DNA of 18,546 bases from an uncultured Verrucomicrobiota bacterium. GTDB lineage: Bacteria > Verrucomicrobiota > Verrucomicrobiia > Limisphaerales > SXTU01. A program made the position numbers and the translations under genes. The notes below the pieces were generated by a model. It had not been told where the DNA came from and searched no databases. It worked only from the letters and a program-made list of their open reading frames with translations. The DNA lies in the NCBI GenBank assembly GCA_903863315.1, contig CAIPBN010000910.1, forward strand, positions 1 through 18,546, in the 5' to 3' direction. The first letter of the stretch is position 1. Every line of letters begins with the position of its first letter. Positions 1-7,825 of this stretch are shown here, in pieces.

Positions 1-84
1 CGGAGTGGAACCGGCGACCGACCACTGTTCAAGTCGCTCAAGCGCGGAAGCATCAAGGCTGAGAGGCGGGGTTTTGCGAGGCAT
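1..84 (-). CDS. IS630-like transposase, N-terminal fragment (runs off the window)
   Basis: Reading the minus strand from an ATG at 84 gives 28 residues, beginning MPRKTPPLSL and ending at the window edge in frame. The stretch with 'LERLEQW' and 'GSTP' resembles the N-terminus of IS630-family transposases, where a short Pro/Arg leader precedes the first helix-turn-helix, typically 'L...E...L..W.......TPQ..A.RA'. The family match is from memory and rests on only 28 residues, so it is tentative. The rest of the gene, including any DDE catalytic domain, lies outside the window, so intactness cannot be judged. There is no other reading of this edge that gives a longer plausible protein. Confidence 0.55.
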   Translation of the reverse strand, partial: MPRKTPPLSLDASALERLEQWSVAGSTP

Positions 85-139
85 GCCTCCACGCTACCCC
101 GACAAACCAGTGTGTAGCTATTTGTGGGACACTACACTA
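1..139 (-). mobile_element. Probable terminal part of an IS630-like insertion sequence
   Basis: The 55 bases upstream of the transposase start would be the element's left end. Read on the minus strand from about 139 inward they contain TGTAGTGTCCCACAAATAGC, with TGTAG recurring as CTACA a few bases later. IS630/Tc1 elements insert at TA, and a TA dinucleotide is at 138-139, which I take as the possible boundary. The opposite end lies outside the window, so neither the terminal inverted repeat nor the TA duplication can be confirmed. Confidence 0.4.
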
Positions 140-301
140 GCTTAGGCCGTGCCTGAATGCGGTGCCGTTAGGCAAGTCATTCGGCCCTAACAGAAATTCT
201 GGCACGCAAACCGCAGGCAACCAGCGGGGCGGTTCGCCATACGGAAAATCCCTTCGCTATCCGGCTCCCACATGCTTTCATCGCCCAGATTTCCTGTCGC
301 A

Positions 302-1417
302 ATGAAACCGAATGCTTCAACCTTCGCCGCACTGGTCGCAGGCATCACCTTGCTCCTCGCCGCCAGTCCGCTCATGGCCCAGACCAATGTGTCCAATGCC
401 GAGGCGTGGCTCGCCGCCGCGCCCGTCGCCCCTGAGTTCACCGTGCCAAAATCGAAGGCGGCCTGGGACAAGCAGCGCACCGAAGTCCGCGCGACCTTGT
501 GGCAGTTGCTCGGCAAGCTGCCGCCCCGGCCCAAAGTGCCAAAGGTAACAACCATCACCCGCGAGGACCGGGGCGATTACCTCTTCGAGAAGTTCACCTT
601 TGACAACGGCGCAGGCGCGACCGTGCCGGGCTACGTGTTCCTTCCCAAGGGTGTTTCCGGCAAGTCGCCCGCCATCCTCTATTGCCACTGGCACGGCGGC
701 CAATATGACATCGGCAAGGACGAGTTGCTGCGCACCAACGCCGTGCCCGTGCCGCCCGGACCGGCGCTCGCCAAGCGCGGCTACGTGGTTCTGGGCGTGG
801 ATGCGTATTGCTTCGGCGAGCGCAACGGCCAGGGGCCGGGCGGACTGGCCGAAAGGGGCGGCGCGGGGGAGATGACCGCCTCCAAGTTCAATCTCTGGGC
901 CGGCCGCTCGCTGTGGGGGATGATTCTACGCGATGACTTGATGGCGCTGGATTACCTCGCCTCACGCAAGGAGGTGGACGCCGCACGCATTGGCGTCACC
1001 GGCATTAGCATGGGCGCGACGCGCACGTGGTGGCTGGCCGCGCTCGACGAGCGGTTGCGCGCAGGCGTGGCGGTTGCGTGCATGACGCGCTACGCTGACC
1101 TCATTCGCATCGAGGGCCTGAAATATCACGGCATCTACTACTTCGTGCCGGGGATGCTGAACCACTTCGACAGCGAGGCTGTCATGGCACTAGCCGCCCC
1201 ACGCCCGATGCTCTACATGACGGGCGACAAGGACTACGGCTCACCCATCGAGGGCATTCGCAAGCTGGAAGCGAAGATTCGTCCCGCCTACGAGTTGTAT
1301 CGGGCTGAGGCGGGCTTCGAGAACATCGTCTATCCCGGCCTCGGCCACGTTTATCTGCCGGAGATGTGGGACAAGATGGTGGGCTGGATGGACAAACATG
1401 TGCGGGATGGGAAGTGA
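302..1417 (+). CDS. Secreted alpha/beta hydrolase (dienelactone hydrolase / acetyl xylan esterase-like)
   Basis: A 371-residue protein of the alpha/beta hydrolase fold, probably an exported carboxylesterase. From the ATG at 302 there is a clear signal peptide (basic start, hydrophobic run LVAGITLLLAAS, cleavage after the MA of 'LMAQ'). An in-frame ATG at 272 would only add ten residues before it, so I chose 302. The mature part has an HGG oxyanion-type motif (about residues 131-133), the nucleophile elbow GISMG (Ser236), a TGDKD acid strand (near 308-311) and a C-terminal GLGHVY histidine (His349), giving a complete Ser-Asp-His triad. Its arrangement resembles dienelactone hydrolase and acetyl xylan esterase families acting on plant polysaccharide side chains, but the substrate is not readable from sequence. 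It stands alone, with an IS fragment upstream and a palindromic repeat right after its stop. Confidence 0.8.
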   Translation: MKPNASTFAALVAGITLLLAASPLMAQTNVSNAEAWLAAAPVAPEFTVPKSKAAWDKQRTEVRATLWQLLGKLPPRPKVPKVTTITREDRGDYLFEKFTFDNGAGATVPGYVFLPKGVSGKSPAILYCHWHGGQYDIGKDELLRTNAVPVPPGPALAKRGYVVLGVDAYCFGERNGQGPGGLAERGGAGEMTASKFNLWAGRSLWGMILRDDLMALDYLASRKEVDAARIGVTGISMGATRTWWLAALDERLRAGVAVACMTRYADLIRIEGLKYHGIYYFVPGMLNHFDSEAVMALAAPRPMLYMTGDKDYGSPIEGIRKLEAKIRPAYELYRAEAGFENIVYPGLGHVYLPEMWDKMVGWMDKHVRDGK

Positions 1418-1422
1418 AAGGA

Positions 1423-1475
1423 GCAATGCGTAAAACATAAGCGGACTCCCACTGCCCTTACGTTTTACACATTAC
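1423..1475. repeat. Imperfect palindrome (19-nt arms) after the hydrolase gene
   Basis: Left arm 1423-1441 (GCAATGCGTAAAACATAAG) and right arm 1457-1475 (CTTACGTTTTACACATTAC) are complementary at 16 of 19 positions, around a 15-nt loop. It begins six bases after a stop codon. It is AT-rich against a GC-rich background and lacks a T-run, so it looks more like a dispersed palindromic repeat than an intrinsic terminator, although the folded RNA could still protect or end the upstream transcript. Confidence 0.7.
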
Positions 1476-1528
1476 GAATTACCTTCACCCAGTTGCATTC
1501 CTTCGCGCCTCCGCCCAAGCTCCCGCTG

Positions 1529-2059
1529 ATGAAGCGACTTGCCGCCCCGATCCTCGCGTGCTGTTGCGCGCTGCTGACTGCCTGTCCCAGCCCGAATTCC
1601 CCGTCCCAAAGCGGCGGTGGCGCTGTCTCCGCCGACCCGACGGCTTCTGGCCTGCCACAGCCCAAGCTGCCCACGCTCAAGCTCTGGCTCGGCGCGCATG
1701 AGCTGGTCACGGAGATTGCGAGCACCCCCCGTGAACATGAGATCGGCATGATGTGGCGGACGAACATGGCGGAGATGGAAGGGATGATTTTCATTTTCGA
1801 CGAACCCGGCCGGCGCTCCTTCTGGATGCGGAACACGCTCGTGCCGCTGGACATTGCCTACGTAGCCGCCGACGGCACCTTGCTCGAAGTCCACGCGGCG
1901 CAACCGAGAAACGAGACGCCGCTTCCGTCGGAGAGCGACCGCATCCAGTTTGTGCTGGAGACGCGGCAAGGGTGGTTTCAGCGCAACAACGTCAAGCCGG
2001 GGATGCAAATCCGCACGGAGCGGGGCTCGCTGCAAGAGACATTCTTCCGGCGGCGGTGA
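1529..2059 (+). CDS. DUF192 (UPF0127) lipoprotein
   Basis: A 176-residue exported protein. The ATG at 1529 opens a lipoprotein signal sequence with lipobox LLTAC (Cys19); a longer reading from 1493 would bury it, so the later start is preferred. After a Pro/Ser/Gly-rich linker (about 20-48) comes the DUF192 domain (about 50-168): the GMMWR segment (73-77), GMIFIFDEP (85-93), the hallmark FWMRNT (98-103) and PLDIAY (106-111), then a dG-turn strand and a C-terminal GMQIR. DUF192 proteins are small beta-rich domains of unknown biochemical role, often exported or lipid-anchored. The domain is complete. Its stop lies 22 bases from the stop of the convergent rapA-like gene, so the two transcripts meet tail to tail. 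Confidence 0.88.
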   Translation: MKRLAAPILACCCALLTACPSPNSPSQSGGGAVSADPTASGLPQPKLPTLKLWLGAHELVTEIASTPREHEIGMMWRTNMAEMEGMIFIFDEPGRRSFWMRNTLVPLDIAYVAADGTLLEVHAAQPRNETPLPSESDRIQFVLETRQGWFQRNNVKPGMQIRTERGSLQETFFRRR

Positions 2060-2081
2060 CGGCACATTGGGCGTCCGCACT

Positions 2082-4961
2082 TCACCGGCGGTCAACCTGG
2101 CTGGTGACCGGGCCGCGCTGAATGAGCCGGACCGCCTCCAGCCGGAGCCGGGCACCGCGCAGATGCTCCGCCAGCGCGCGCTGTTGCGCAGCCAGCGCCT
2201 CGACTTCCTCGCGGCGCACATTGCGGTTCACTTTGCTGAGTTCCCTCAGACGCTCCAGCTCCATGCCGAGCTGCTGATTCATCTGCTGGCAGGCTTGGGC
2301 CACCAACCCCGACACATGCCGTTCCGCCAGCGCGCCAGCGGTCGCCAGCATCTGCGGCACCAGCTCGTCCCGCAGGCCGGGCAGGTCGAGCAGCCGATAC
2401 ACCTCGCCGGGCTTGAGGTGGCGCGCGAGCAGTTCGGGAGTGAGGCGGGCACCCTGGTTTTCCCCGAGATGATCCACGGCGACCCGCACCGGCGTCGGGG
2501 GCAGGAAGCGGTCCACGTGAAGCGCCGGCGGAGCGACGCATTCCAGCAGATACACCGCTTCGAGATACAGGCCCCGGGACTGGGGGTCGGGCCAGAACGC
2601 AAAGCTGCTGTTGCCCGCTTCTCCGCCGAGCAGCATATCCAGCGCGCTGGTCACCAGCGGGTGATCCCAGGTGAGGAACTGGATGTCCTCGCGAGACAAG
2701 GCTCGCTGCCGGTCGGCAGTCACAGTCATGCCGCCGGCCGGCAGACCGGGGAAGGCATCCGCAAACACGCCCGCTGATCCAAGCTGATAGGTCCGGTGAC
2801 GCAGCTCCTCCACATGGATGTTAAAGTGGTCGAAGACCGCCAGCATGAAGGTTTCCAGCGAAACGTCCTCGTCCTGACGCTGAATTTCCTTGATGACTCG
2901 CGCCGCCACTTCGGGCCGGAAGGAATTCCACTCCAACAAGCGGTCGCGGCCCAGTTCGAGTCGTTCGGCCAGCTCGCGCCCAGCCGCCCGGGTTTCCGCG
3001 ATCAGGTGATCGAGTTGGGGACGGGCCGTGGCGTGCGTGTCGTTGAAGTCCTGCGCCAGATCATGCATCTGCGCGCCAAAGCGCTCCAACAGCTCGCGCC
3101 CGCCGCGCAGGTTGCGGGCAAACGCGTTGAGCCCCTCATGATACCAACGCGCCAGCGCTTCCTGCGGGCTGCCCTCGACGAAGGGCACATGAATGTGGAT
3201 CTCCGAAGTCTGGCCGATGCGGTCCAGCCGGCCGATGCGCTGCTCCAGCAATTCCGGGTCCAACGGCAGGTCATACAGCACCAGATGATGCGCGAACTGG
3301 AAGTTGCGCCCCTCGCTGCCAATCTCGGAGCAAAGCAGCAGGCGCGCCCCGTCTTCCTCCGCAAACCACGCGGCGTTCCGATCCCGTTGCACCAGCGCCA
3401 GCCCCTCGTGGAAGAGCGCCACCGGCAAGCTGGCCCGCTGCCGCAGCGCCGCCTCAATCGCCAACACCTTGCGCTGCGTGCGGCAGATCAGCAGCACCTT
3501 GTCCGGAGCCGTGGCACGCAGCAATTCCACGAGCCAGCCGATGCGCAGATCGGCGGAGAAATCAGGGGCAAAGCTGGCGGCTGCGGCAGCCGTGGTGTCG
3601 GCTGAATACTCATCGGCCAAGGCCGCCAACAATCGCGCGCCACCGGCAGGGCTGGACAGCGGAACCAGATGGACTGTGCGCTGGGGAAAGCCGGACATGC
3701 GGGCGCGCGTGTTGCGGAACATCACCCGCCCCGGACCATGCCGGTCGAGCAGCTCGCGCAGAAGCGATTCACGCATCGCCACATCCCCGCTGCGGATTTG
3801 CTCCAACCTAGACCGCACCACCGCCTCGTCCGAGTGGAGGATGCGTGCCAACGGAGCTGCCTCGGTGAGCGCCGGTGCCTGGCCCCGTGCCAGCGTTTCC
3901 ACGACGGACGCCACTTCACGGTAAGAATCCGACTCCTTGATGAACTCATCCAAGTCGAAATAACGGTCCGCATCCAACAGCCGCAACCGGGCGAAATGGC
4001 TGGCCACCCCGAGCTGCTCGGGCGTCGCGGTCAACAGCAGGACGCCCGGCGTCTGACGCGCGAGGGACTCGACCAGCGTGTATTCGCGACTCGCCGCCGC
4101 CGGCGTCCAGCCCAGATGATGCGCCTCGTCCACCACGAGGATGTCCCAGCCGGCCGACAGCGCCTGCTGCGCGCGCCGTTCGCTTTGTGCCAGCAGGCTC
4201 AGGCTGCACAGCACGAGCTGATCATCGAGGAACGGATTCGCCTCCGGATGGGTCGCCTCGATGGCGGCACAGCGTTCCTCATCGAAGATGTGAAACCAGA
4301 GGTTGAAACGGCGGAGCAGCTCCACGAACCACTGATGGATGAGCGGCTCCGGCACCAGGATTAAAACGCGTTGGGCCCGTCCAGTTTGCAGCAACCGGTG
4401 CGTGATGAGACACGCCTCAATCGTCTTGCCCAGGCCAACCTCATCCGCGAGCAGCACCCGGGGAGCGAGCCGGCCCGCGACTTCGGGGGCGAGGTAAAGC
4501 TGGTGCGGCAGCAAATCGATCCGCCCCCCCACGAAACCGCGCACGGACGACTGACGACGGCGATGCTGATGGCGCAATGCCGCCAGCCGGAGGTCGAAGG
4601 CCGGCACCGGATCCACGTGGCCGTTGAGCAACCGTTCATCCGGCTGGTTGAAGCCAAGGGTGTCGCTCAACTCCGTCTCCCACAACTGTCCGCCTGGCCC
4701 ATGGTAGCAGAGCAAGCCGTCCCGCTCGGTTACGGATTGCACCCGCAGCGAGACGTTCCCCTGCCCTTGCACGAGATCCCCGGCGCGGAACCTCACGCGC
4801 CGCAGCGGGGCATTGTCGAGGGCGTATTGCCGGGTCTCCCCGCTCGCCGGGAACTCGACCTTGAGCATCCGCGCAGTCACTTCCCGGATCACGCCCAGGC
4901 CGAGTTCCGGCTCGGTTTCACTGATCCAGCGCTGGCCGGGCAAACAAACAGGTGAGGACAT
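2082..4961 (-). CDS. rapA: RapA-type RNA polymerase-associated Swi2/Snf2 ATPase
   Basis: A 959-residue protein very close in length and motif order to E. coli RapA (968 aa), the ATPase that recycles RNA polymerase stalled in post-termination complexes. The N-terminal GQRWISETEPELGLG matches the RapA Tudor-like N-terminal region. Helicase motifs follow: LLADEVGLGKT (Walker A lysine near residue 179), VVDEAHHL (278-284), LLTATPEQLG (309-318), and in the second lobe SEIGSEGRNFQFA and EQRIGRLDRIGQ (about 571-584). The C-terminal half keeps RapA-specific blocks such as RFLPPTPVR. I start at the ATG at 4961, which aligns with the E. coli start; a GTG at 5024 would add 21 unmatched residues. It is divergent from nusB across 169 bases, so two transcription factors may share a control region. 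No frameshift is seen. Confidence 0.93.
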   Translation of the reverse strand: MSSPVCLPGQRWISETEPELGLGVIREVTARMLKVEFPASGETRQYALDNAPLRRVRFRAGDLVQGQGNVSLRVQSVTERDGLLCYHGPGGQLWETELSDTLGFNQPDERLLNGHVDPVPAFDLRLAALRHQHRRRQSSVRGFVGGRIDLLPHQLYLAPEVAGRLAPRVLLADEVGLGKTIEACLITHRLLQTGRAQRVLILVPEPLIHQWFVELLRRFNLWFHIFDEERCAAIEATHPEANPFLDDQLVLCSLSLLAQSERRAQQALSAGWDILVVDEAHHLGWTPAAASREYTLVESLARQTPGVLLLTATPEQLGVASHFARLRLLDADRYFDLDEFIKESDSYREVASVVETLARGQAPALTEAAPLARILHSDEAVVRSRLEQIRSGDVAMRESLLRELLDRHGPGRVMFRNTRARMSGFPQRTVHLVPLSSPAGGARLLAALADEYSADTTAAAAASFAPDFSADLRIGWLVELLRATAPDKVLLICRTQRKVLAIEAALRQRASLPVALFHEGLALVQRDRNAAWFAEEDGARLLLCSEIGSEGRNFQFAHHLVLYDLPLDPELLEQRIGRLDRIGQTSEIHIHVPFVEGSPQEALARWYHEGLNAFARNLRGGRELLERFGAQMHDLAQDFNDTHATARPQLDHLIAETRAAGRELAERLELGRDRLLEWNSFRPEVAARVIKEIQRQDEDVSLETFMLAVFDHFNIHVEELRHRTYQLGSAGVFADAFPGLPAGGMTVTADRQRALSREDIQFLTWDHPLVTSALDMLLGGEAGNSSFAFWPDPQSRGLYLEAVYLLECVAPPALHVDRFLPPTPVRVAVDHLGENQGARLTPELLARHLKPGEVYRLLDLPGLRDELVPQMLATAGALAERHVSGLVAQACQQMNQQLGMELERLRELSKVNRNVRREEVEALAAQQRALAEHLRGARLRLEAVRLIQRGPVTSQVDRR

Positions 4962-5130
4962 AGATTGGCAGCAGGAACGAAGCGGGCCCAGTTCAACCAA
5001 GGGCCGCGCCCCAAAGTTACTCACGACTGCGGCGCGAATGAAGACAGATTCACTCGTAGCTGAACCGACGGCAAAACGAGCGGTGGAAAAATAGGCTTCC
5101 GGCAGGCATGAGAACCGGTATCCTCACGGC
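4962..5130. promoter_or_regulatory. Divergent control region between rapA and nusB
   Basis: These 169 bases separate the starts of two genes transcribed away from each other, so promoters for both must lie here or inside the gene starts. I could not identify a convincing -35/-10 pair for either direction, and there is no purine-rich Shine-Dalgarno sequence before either start codon. The assignment rests on gene orientation only. Confidence 0.45.
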
Positions 5131-5643
5131 ATGGGAATGCGACGCGAGGCACGCGAACGTGCCGTCCAGTTTCTCTTTCAGTGCGACTTGAACGCCCCGG
5201 ACAATTTGGAAGGGGCGCTCGATCATTTTTGGGAGTCACAAAGGCGGGCGGCGCTTGCTCAGGCCTCGGACGGGAAGGCGACTTGGGGCGAGCAAATCGA
5301 GCTCCCGCCCCCCACCACCGCCGACCTGACCCTCCGGCTGTTTTCCGACCCGTTGATTCGGGGCGCGCTGCAATATCGCGCCGAGGCGGATGCCATCATC
5401 GTCAAACACGCAAAGAACTGGGACATCACCCGCATGGCCGCGGTGGACCGCAACATCCTCCGGCTCGCCATCTACGAGATGCTCCATCGGGACGACATCC
5501 CGCCGGTGGTCAGCATCAACGAGGCGGTGGACATCGCCAAAAGATTTTCCACGGAGGCCAGCGGCAAGTTTGTGAACGGCATTCTCGACAAGGTTCGCAG
5601 CGAACTGATGCGTTCCGGGCGCGAGGCTGTGCCGCAGTCCTAA
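5131..5643 (+). CDS. nusB: Transcription antitermination factor NusB
   Basis: A 170-residue all-helical RNA-binding protein that, with NusE (ribosomal protein S10), binds boxA in rRNA leader transcripts and supports antitermination. The N-terminus MGMRREARERAVQFLFQCDL is the typical NusB first helix (R..A...LF..D). The C-terminal core is well kept: NWDITRMAAVDRNILRLAIYE (about 97-117), then IPPVVSINEAVDIAKRFS and GKFVNGILDKV. The region between about 35 and 75 is longer than in E. coli NusB (139 aa) and poorly conserved, a common variation. The start could be the ATG at 5131 or the one at 5137. The gene leads a run with the PHP gene (14 bases downstream) and ftsY. Confidence 0.93.
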   Translation: MGMRREARERAVQFLFQCDLNAPDNLEGALDHFWESQRRAALAQASDGKATWGEQIELPPPTTADLTLRLFSDPLIRGALQYRAEADAIIVKHAKNWDITRMAAVDRNILRLAIYEMLHRDDIPPVVSINEAVDIAKRFSTEASGKFVNGILDKVRSELMRSGREAVPQS

Positions 5644-5657
5644 GTCATTTTTGCGCC

Positions 5658-6503
5658 ATGTTTTCCGACCTGCACATGCACACCACGTTCTCGGACGGGA
5701 CCTTCTCCCCCGAGGAAATGGCGCAGGCGGCGCAGCGGCACAATCTCGCGATTGTCGCCCTGACGGACCACGACACGGTGGCAGGTTGCGCGCGGATGGG
5801 AGCCGAGTGCAGCCGGCTGGGCATCGAGCTGGTGCCCGCGACCGAGCTGACTGCCGAAATCGACGGCATCGAAGTCCACCTGCTTGGCTATTTCATCGAT
5901 CTGAGCCATCCACGTTTCCTCTCCAACCTGGTGAAGTTTCAGGAGGCCCGGCAGAACCGCATTCACGAAATGGCGACCCGGCTCCAAGGCCAAGGCGTGC
6001 CGCTGAAGGCGGAAGCCGTGTTTGCCCTCGCCAAGTGCGAGTCCCCTGGACGGCCTCATGTGGCCCGCGCCTTGGTGCAGGCGGGATTGTGCAACAGCAT
6101 GGACGAGGCATTTGACCGGTATTTGAAGAAGCACCGGCCGGCTTGGGTGCCCAAGTTCAAGATTTCAGCCTACGATGCCATTGGACTCGTCCACGAAGCT
6201 GGTGGTGTGGCCGTGATTGCGCATCCCGCGCTCAATCAGAGCGACGACATCATCCCAACGCTGGTCGAGGCTGGGATTGATGGCATCGAATGCTTTCACA
6301 CCCGGCACTCCACCGCCGCGAGCCAGCACTACATGTTGATGGCCGAACATTTTGGACTGGCGGTGACCGGCGGATCGGACTGTCACGGAATGAACCGCGG
6401 CAAGCCGCTAATGGGCAGCATCAAGCTGCCGGTCGTCTATGTGGAGGCGCTGCGGAAGCGCGCCCAAGATCGCCGTTCCAAGCCCCAACCCACGGCATCC
6501 TGA
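5658..6503 (+). CDS. PHP-domain phosphoesterase (TrpH/RNase AM-like)
   Basis: A 281-residue metal-dependent phosphoesterase. The ATG at 5658 places the first PHP motif, SDLHMHTTFSDG (His6, His8, Asp13), at the extreme N-terminus, as in this family; reading further upstream in the same frame runs through nusB in another frame and is not real. Further metal and catalytic motifs are LTDHDT (Asp37-His38-Asp39), ATEL (Glu63), EVHLLGY (His74), PGRPHVARAL, VIAHPA, ECFHTRHS and a C-terminal GGSDCHG, so all PHP motifs are present. Relatives include E. coli YciV/TrpH (RNase AM), a 5'-3' exonuclease and nucleoside 3',5'-bisphosphatase; which substrate is used here is inference. It follows nusB by 14 bases and precedes ftsY by 32 bases, suggesting one transcript. 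Confidence 0.88.
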   Translation: MFSDLHMHTTFSDGTFSPEEMAQAAQRHNLAIVALTDHDTVAGCARMGAECSRLGIELVPATELTAEIDGIEVHLLGYFIDLSHPRFLSNLVKFQEARQNRIHEMATRLQGQGVPLKAEAVFALAKCESPGRPHVARALVQAGLCNSMDEAFDRYLKKHRPAWVPKFKISAYDAIGLVHEAGGVAVIAHPALNQSDDIIPTLVEAGIDGIECFHTRHSTAASQHYMLMAEHFGLAVTGGSDCHGMNRGKPLMGSIKLPVVYVEALRKRAQDRRSKPQPTAS

Positions 6504-6535
6504 CAGCTGCCGGCGCGTTCCACCTGTTTCTGTCC

Positions 6536-7450
6536 ATGGGATTATTCTCCAAATTCAAGGAAGGGCTGCAAAAAACGGCGGCCAAGCTCGGCCACGAACT
6601 CAAGCGCATCGTCAGCGGCTCCCCCAAACTGACCGGCAAAACGCTGGAGGAGCTGGAACACGCGCTGTTGGGGGCTGACTTGGGCATGGCCATGACCCAG
6701 CAGATCCTGGCGGCGGTGAAGAAATCCTACGAAACGCAGGGCAGCGGCGGCCCGGATGTCTTCACCATCGCCCAAGAGGAAGTCGAACGCAGTCTATCCA
6801 GCGCGAACGTCGCGCTCCGCCACCAGCCTGGCCACTTGACCGTGATTTCGATTGTCGGCGTTAACGGCACCGGCAAAACCACCACCACAGCCAAGCTGGC
6901 GCATCTGCTCCAGACCCAAGGACAGTCCGTGCTGATCGCGGCCTGCGACACCTTCCGTGCCGCCGCCATCGAGCAGCTCAAGCTCTGGGGCCAACGGCTG
7001 CATGTGGAAGTCATCGCCGGCGCTTACAATGCCGATCCCGCCGCTGTCGCCCACGACGCCGTCACAGCCGCCAAATCACGGGGAGCGAGCTATCTGCTGG
7101 TGGACACCGCCGGACGGCTGCACACCAAAAGCAACCTGATGAAAGAGTTGCAGAAGGTGCATCGCGTCATGGACAAGCAACTGCCTGCGGCACCACACGA
7201 AGTCCTGCTGGTGCTGGACGCCACCACCGGCATGAACGCCCTTCAGCAGGCGCGGGAATTCCACAAGGCTGTCACCCTGACCGGCCTGGTCATCACGAAA
7301 CTGGACGGGACCAGCAAGGGCGGAATGGTGGTGGCCATCCAGAAAGAGCTGGGCCTGCCGATCAAATTCATCGGACTTGGGGAAAAGCCAGACGATCTCC
7401 AGGCCTTTGACCCCAAGCAGTTTGCGCAAGCACTCTTTGGCGAGAAATAG
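6536..7450 (+). CDS. ftsY: Signal recognition particle receptor FtsY
   Basis: A 304-residue SRP GTPase that docks ribosome-nascent chain complexes bound by Ffh and the SRP RNA at the membrane. The ATG at 6536 gives the usual amphipathic membrane-targeting helix MGLFSKFKEGLQKT. The four-helix N domain spans about 15-95 and the G domain 100-300, with G1 GVNGTGKT (108-115), DTFRAAA (138-144), G3 DTAGR (190-194), G4 TKLDG (254-258) and the closing GLGEKPDDLQAF. The long acidic A domain of E. coli FtsY is absent, as in many non-proteobacterial orthologues, so it is not truncated. It is the last gene of the nusB run. No terminator directly follows the stop; the nearest hairpin with a T-tract is about 295 bases downstream. 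Confidence 0.96.
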   Translation: MGLFSKFKEGLQKTAAKLGHELKRIVSGSPKLTGKTLEELEHALLGADLGMAMTQQILAAVKKSYETQGSGGPDVFTIAQEEVERSLSSANVALRHQPGHLTVISIVGVNGTGKTTTTAKLAHLLQTQGQSVLIAACDTFRAAAIEQLKLWGQRLHVEVIAGAYNADPAAVAHDAVTAAKSRGASYLLVDTAGRLHTKSNLMKELQKVHRVMDKQLPAAPHEVLLVLDATTGMNALQQAREFHKAVTLTGLVITKLDGTSKGGMVVAIQKELGLPIKFIGLGEKPDDLQAFDPKQFAQALFGEK

Positions 7451-7657
7451 GCCCGTGCCTACGGCTCGGAAGGCCTATCTTCCCGCTCCTGGCAGCCGAC
7501 GACACCCGGTTGGGGCCTTGCCCGCACCGAGCACACCCGAACGAGCAGTCAAATGAGCAACCGTGCACCGAGATGGCAATTGGGGACTAAATCGCACCTG
7601 ACCAGATCGTGAGAAAACCGGATGGGAACATAGATCCGACATTAGTAAAATTCTCCG

Positions 7658-7685
7658 TTGACACTCAGGACAACAGGAGTAGAAA
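7658..7685 (+). promoter_or_regulatory. Sigma70-like promoter for the candidate small RNA
   Basis: A perfect -35 box TTGACA at 7658-7663 is followed after 16 bases by TAGAAA at 7680-7685, which matches TATAAT at four of six positions. It sits in an AT-rich patch with no downstream coding gene on the plus strand before the convergent dapA. The expected transcription start is near 7692, just ahead of two hairpins. Confidence 0.5.
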
Positions 7686-7691
7686 AGATTC

Positions 7692-7825
7692 GTTTTGGTT
7701 GAGCATGTCCGGTTGGTGCTCAATTCAGTTGTTCCTTAGAATTTTGATCCGGGTGGCAGCACGTTTCTTCAGAGGGGTTCCCCACCCCCACCTCCTTGGC
7801 GTCTGCTACCCGGATCTTCTTTTTT
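7692..7825 (+). ncRNA. Candidate small non-coding RNA (about 134 nt)
   Basis: Three signals line up on the plus strand: the promoter-like pair ending at 7685, a hairpin with TTGAGCA (7699-7705) and TGCTCAA (7717-7723) around an 11-nt loop, and a long terminal hairpin with a T-tract at 7820-7825. The outer stem of the second hairpin pairs 7746-7759 with 7803-7816 over 14 base pairs with one G-U; it continues inward with ACG/CGT and an apical GGGGT/ACCCC stem. No open reading frame explains the segment. It does not match any known RNA family I can recall. Alternatively the long hairpin is only a distant terminator for the ftsY transcript. This is an inference from structure, without comparative support. 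Confidence 0.45.
7746..7825 (+). terminator. Long hairpin plus T-tract, Rho-independent terminator candidate
   Basis: GATCCGGGTGGCAG (7746-7759) pairs with CTGCTACCCGGATC (7803-7816), and the stem is followed by TTC and six T residues (7820-7825). The 43-base inner region is long for a simple terminator, which is why an RNA gene is also considered. The T-tract occurs only on the plus-strand side, so it would act on transcripts coming from ftsY or from the promoter at 7658, not on dapA. Confidence 0.6.

Noticed and set aside
187..558. 123-residue open frame on the minus strand at the left end
   Set aside because: Overlaps the signal peptide and N-terminus of the secreted hydrolase, and has no recognisable motif.
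1950..2777. 275-residue open frame on the plus strand inside the rapA gene
   Set aside because: Antisense to conserved RapA C-terminal blocks and rich in His/Gln/Arg, as expected for a shadow.
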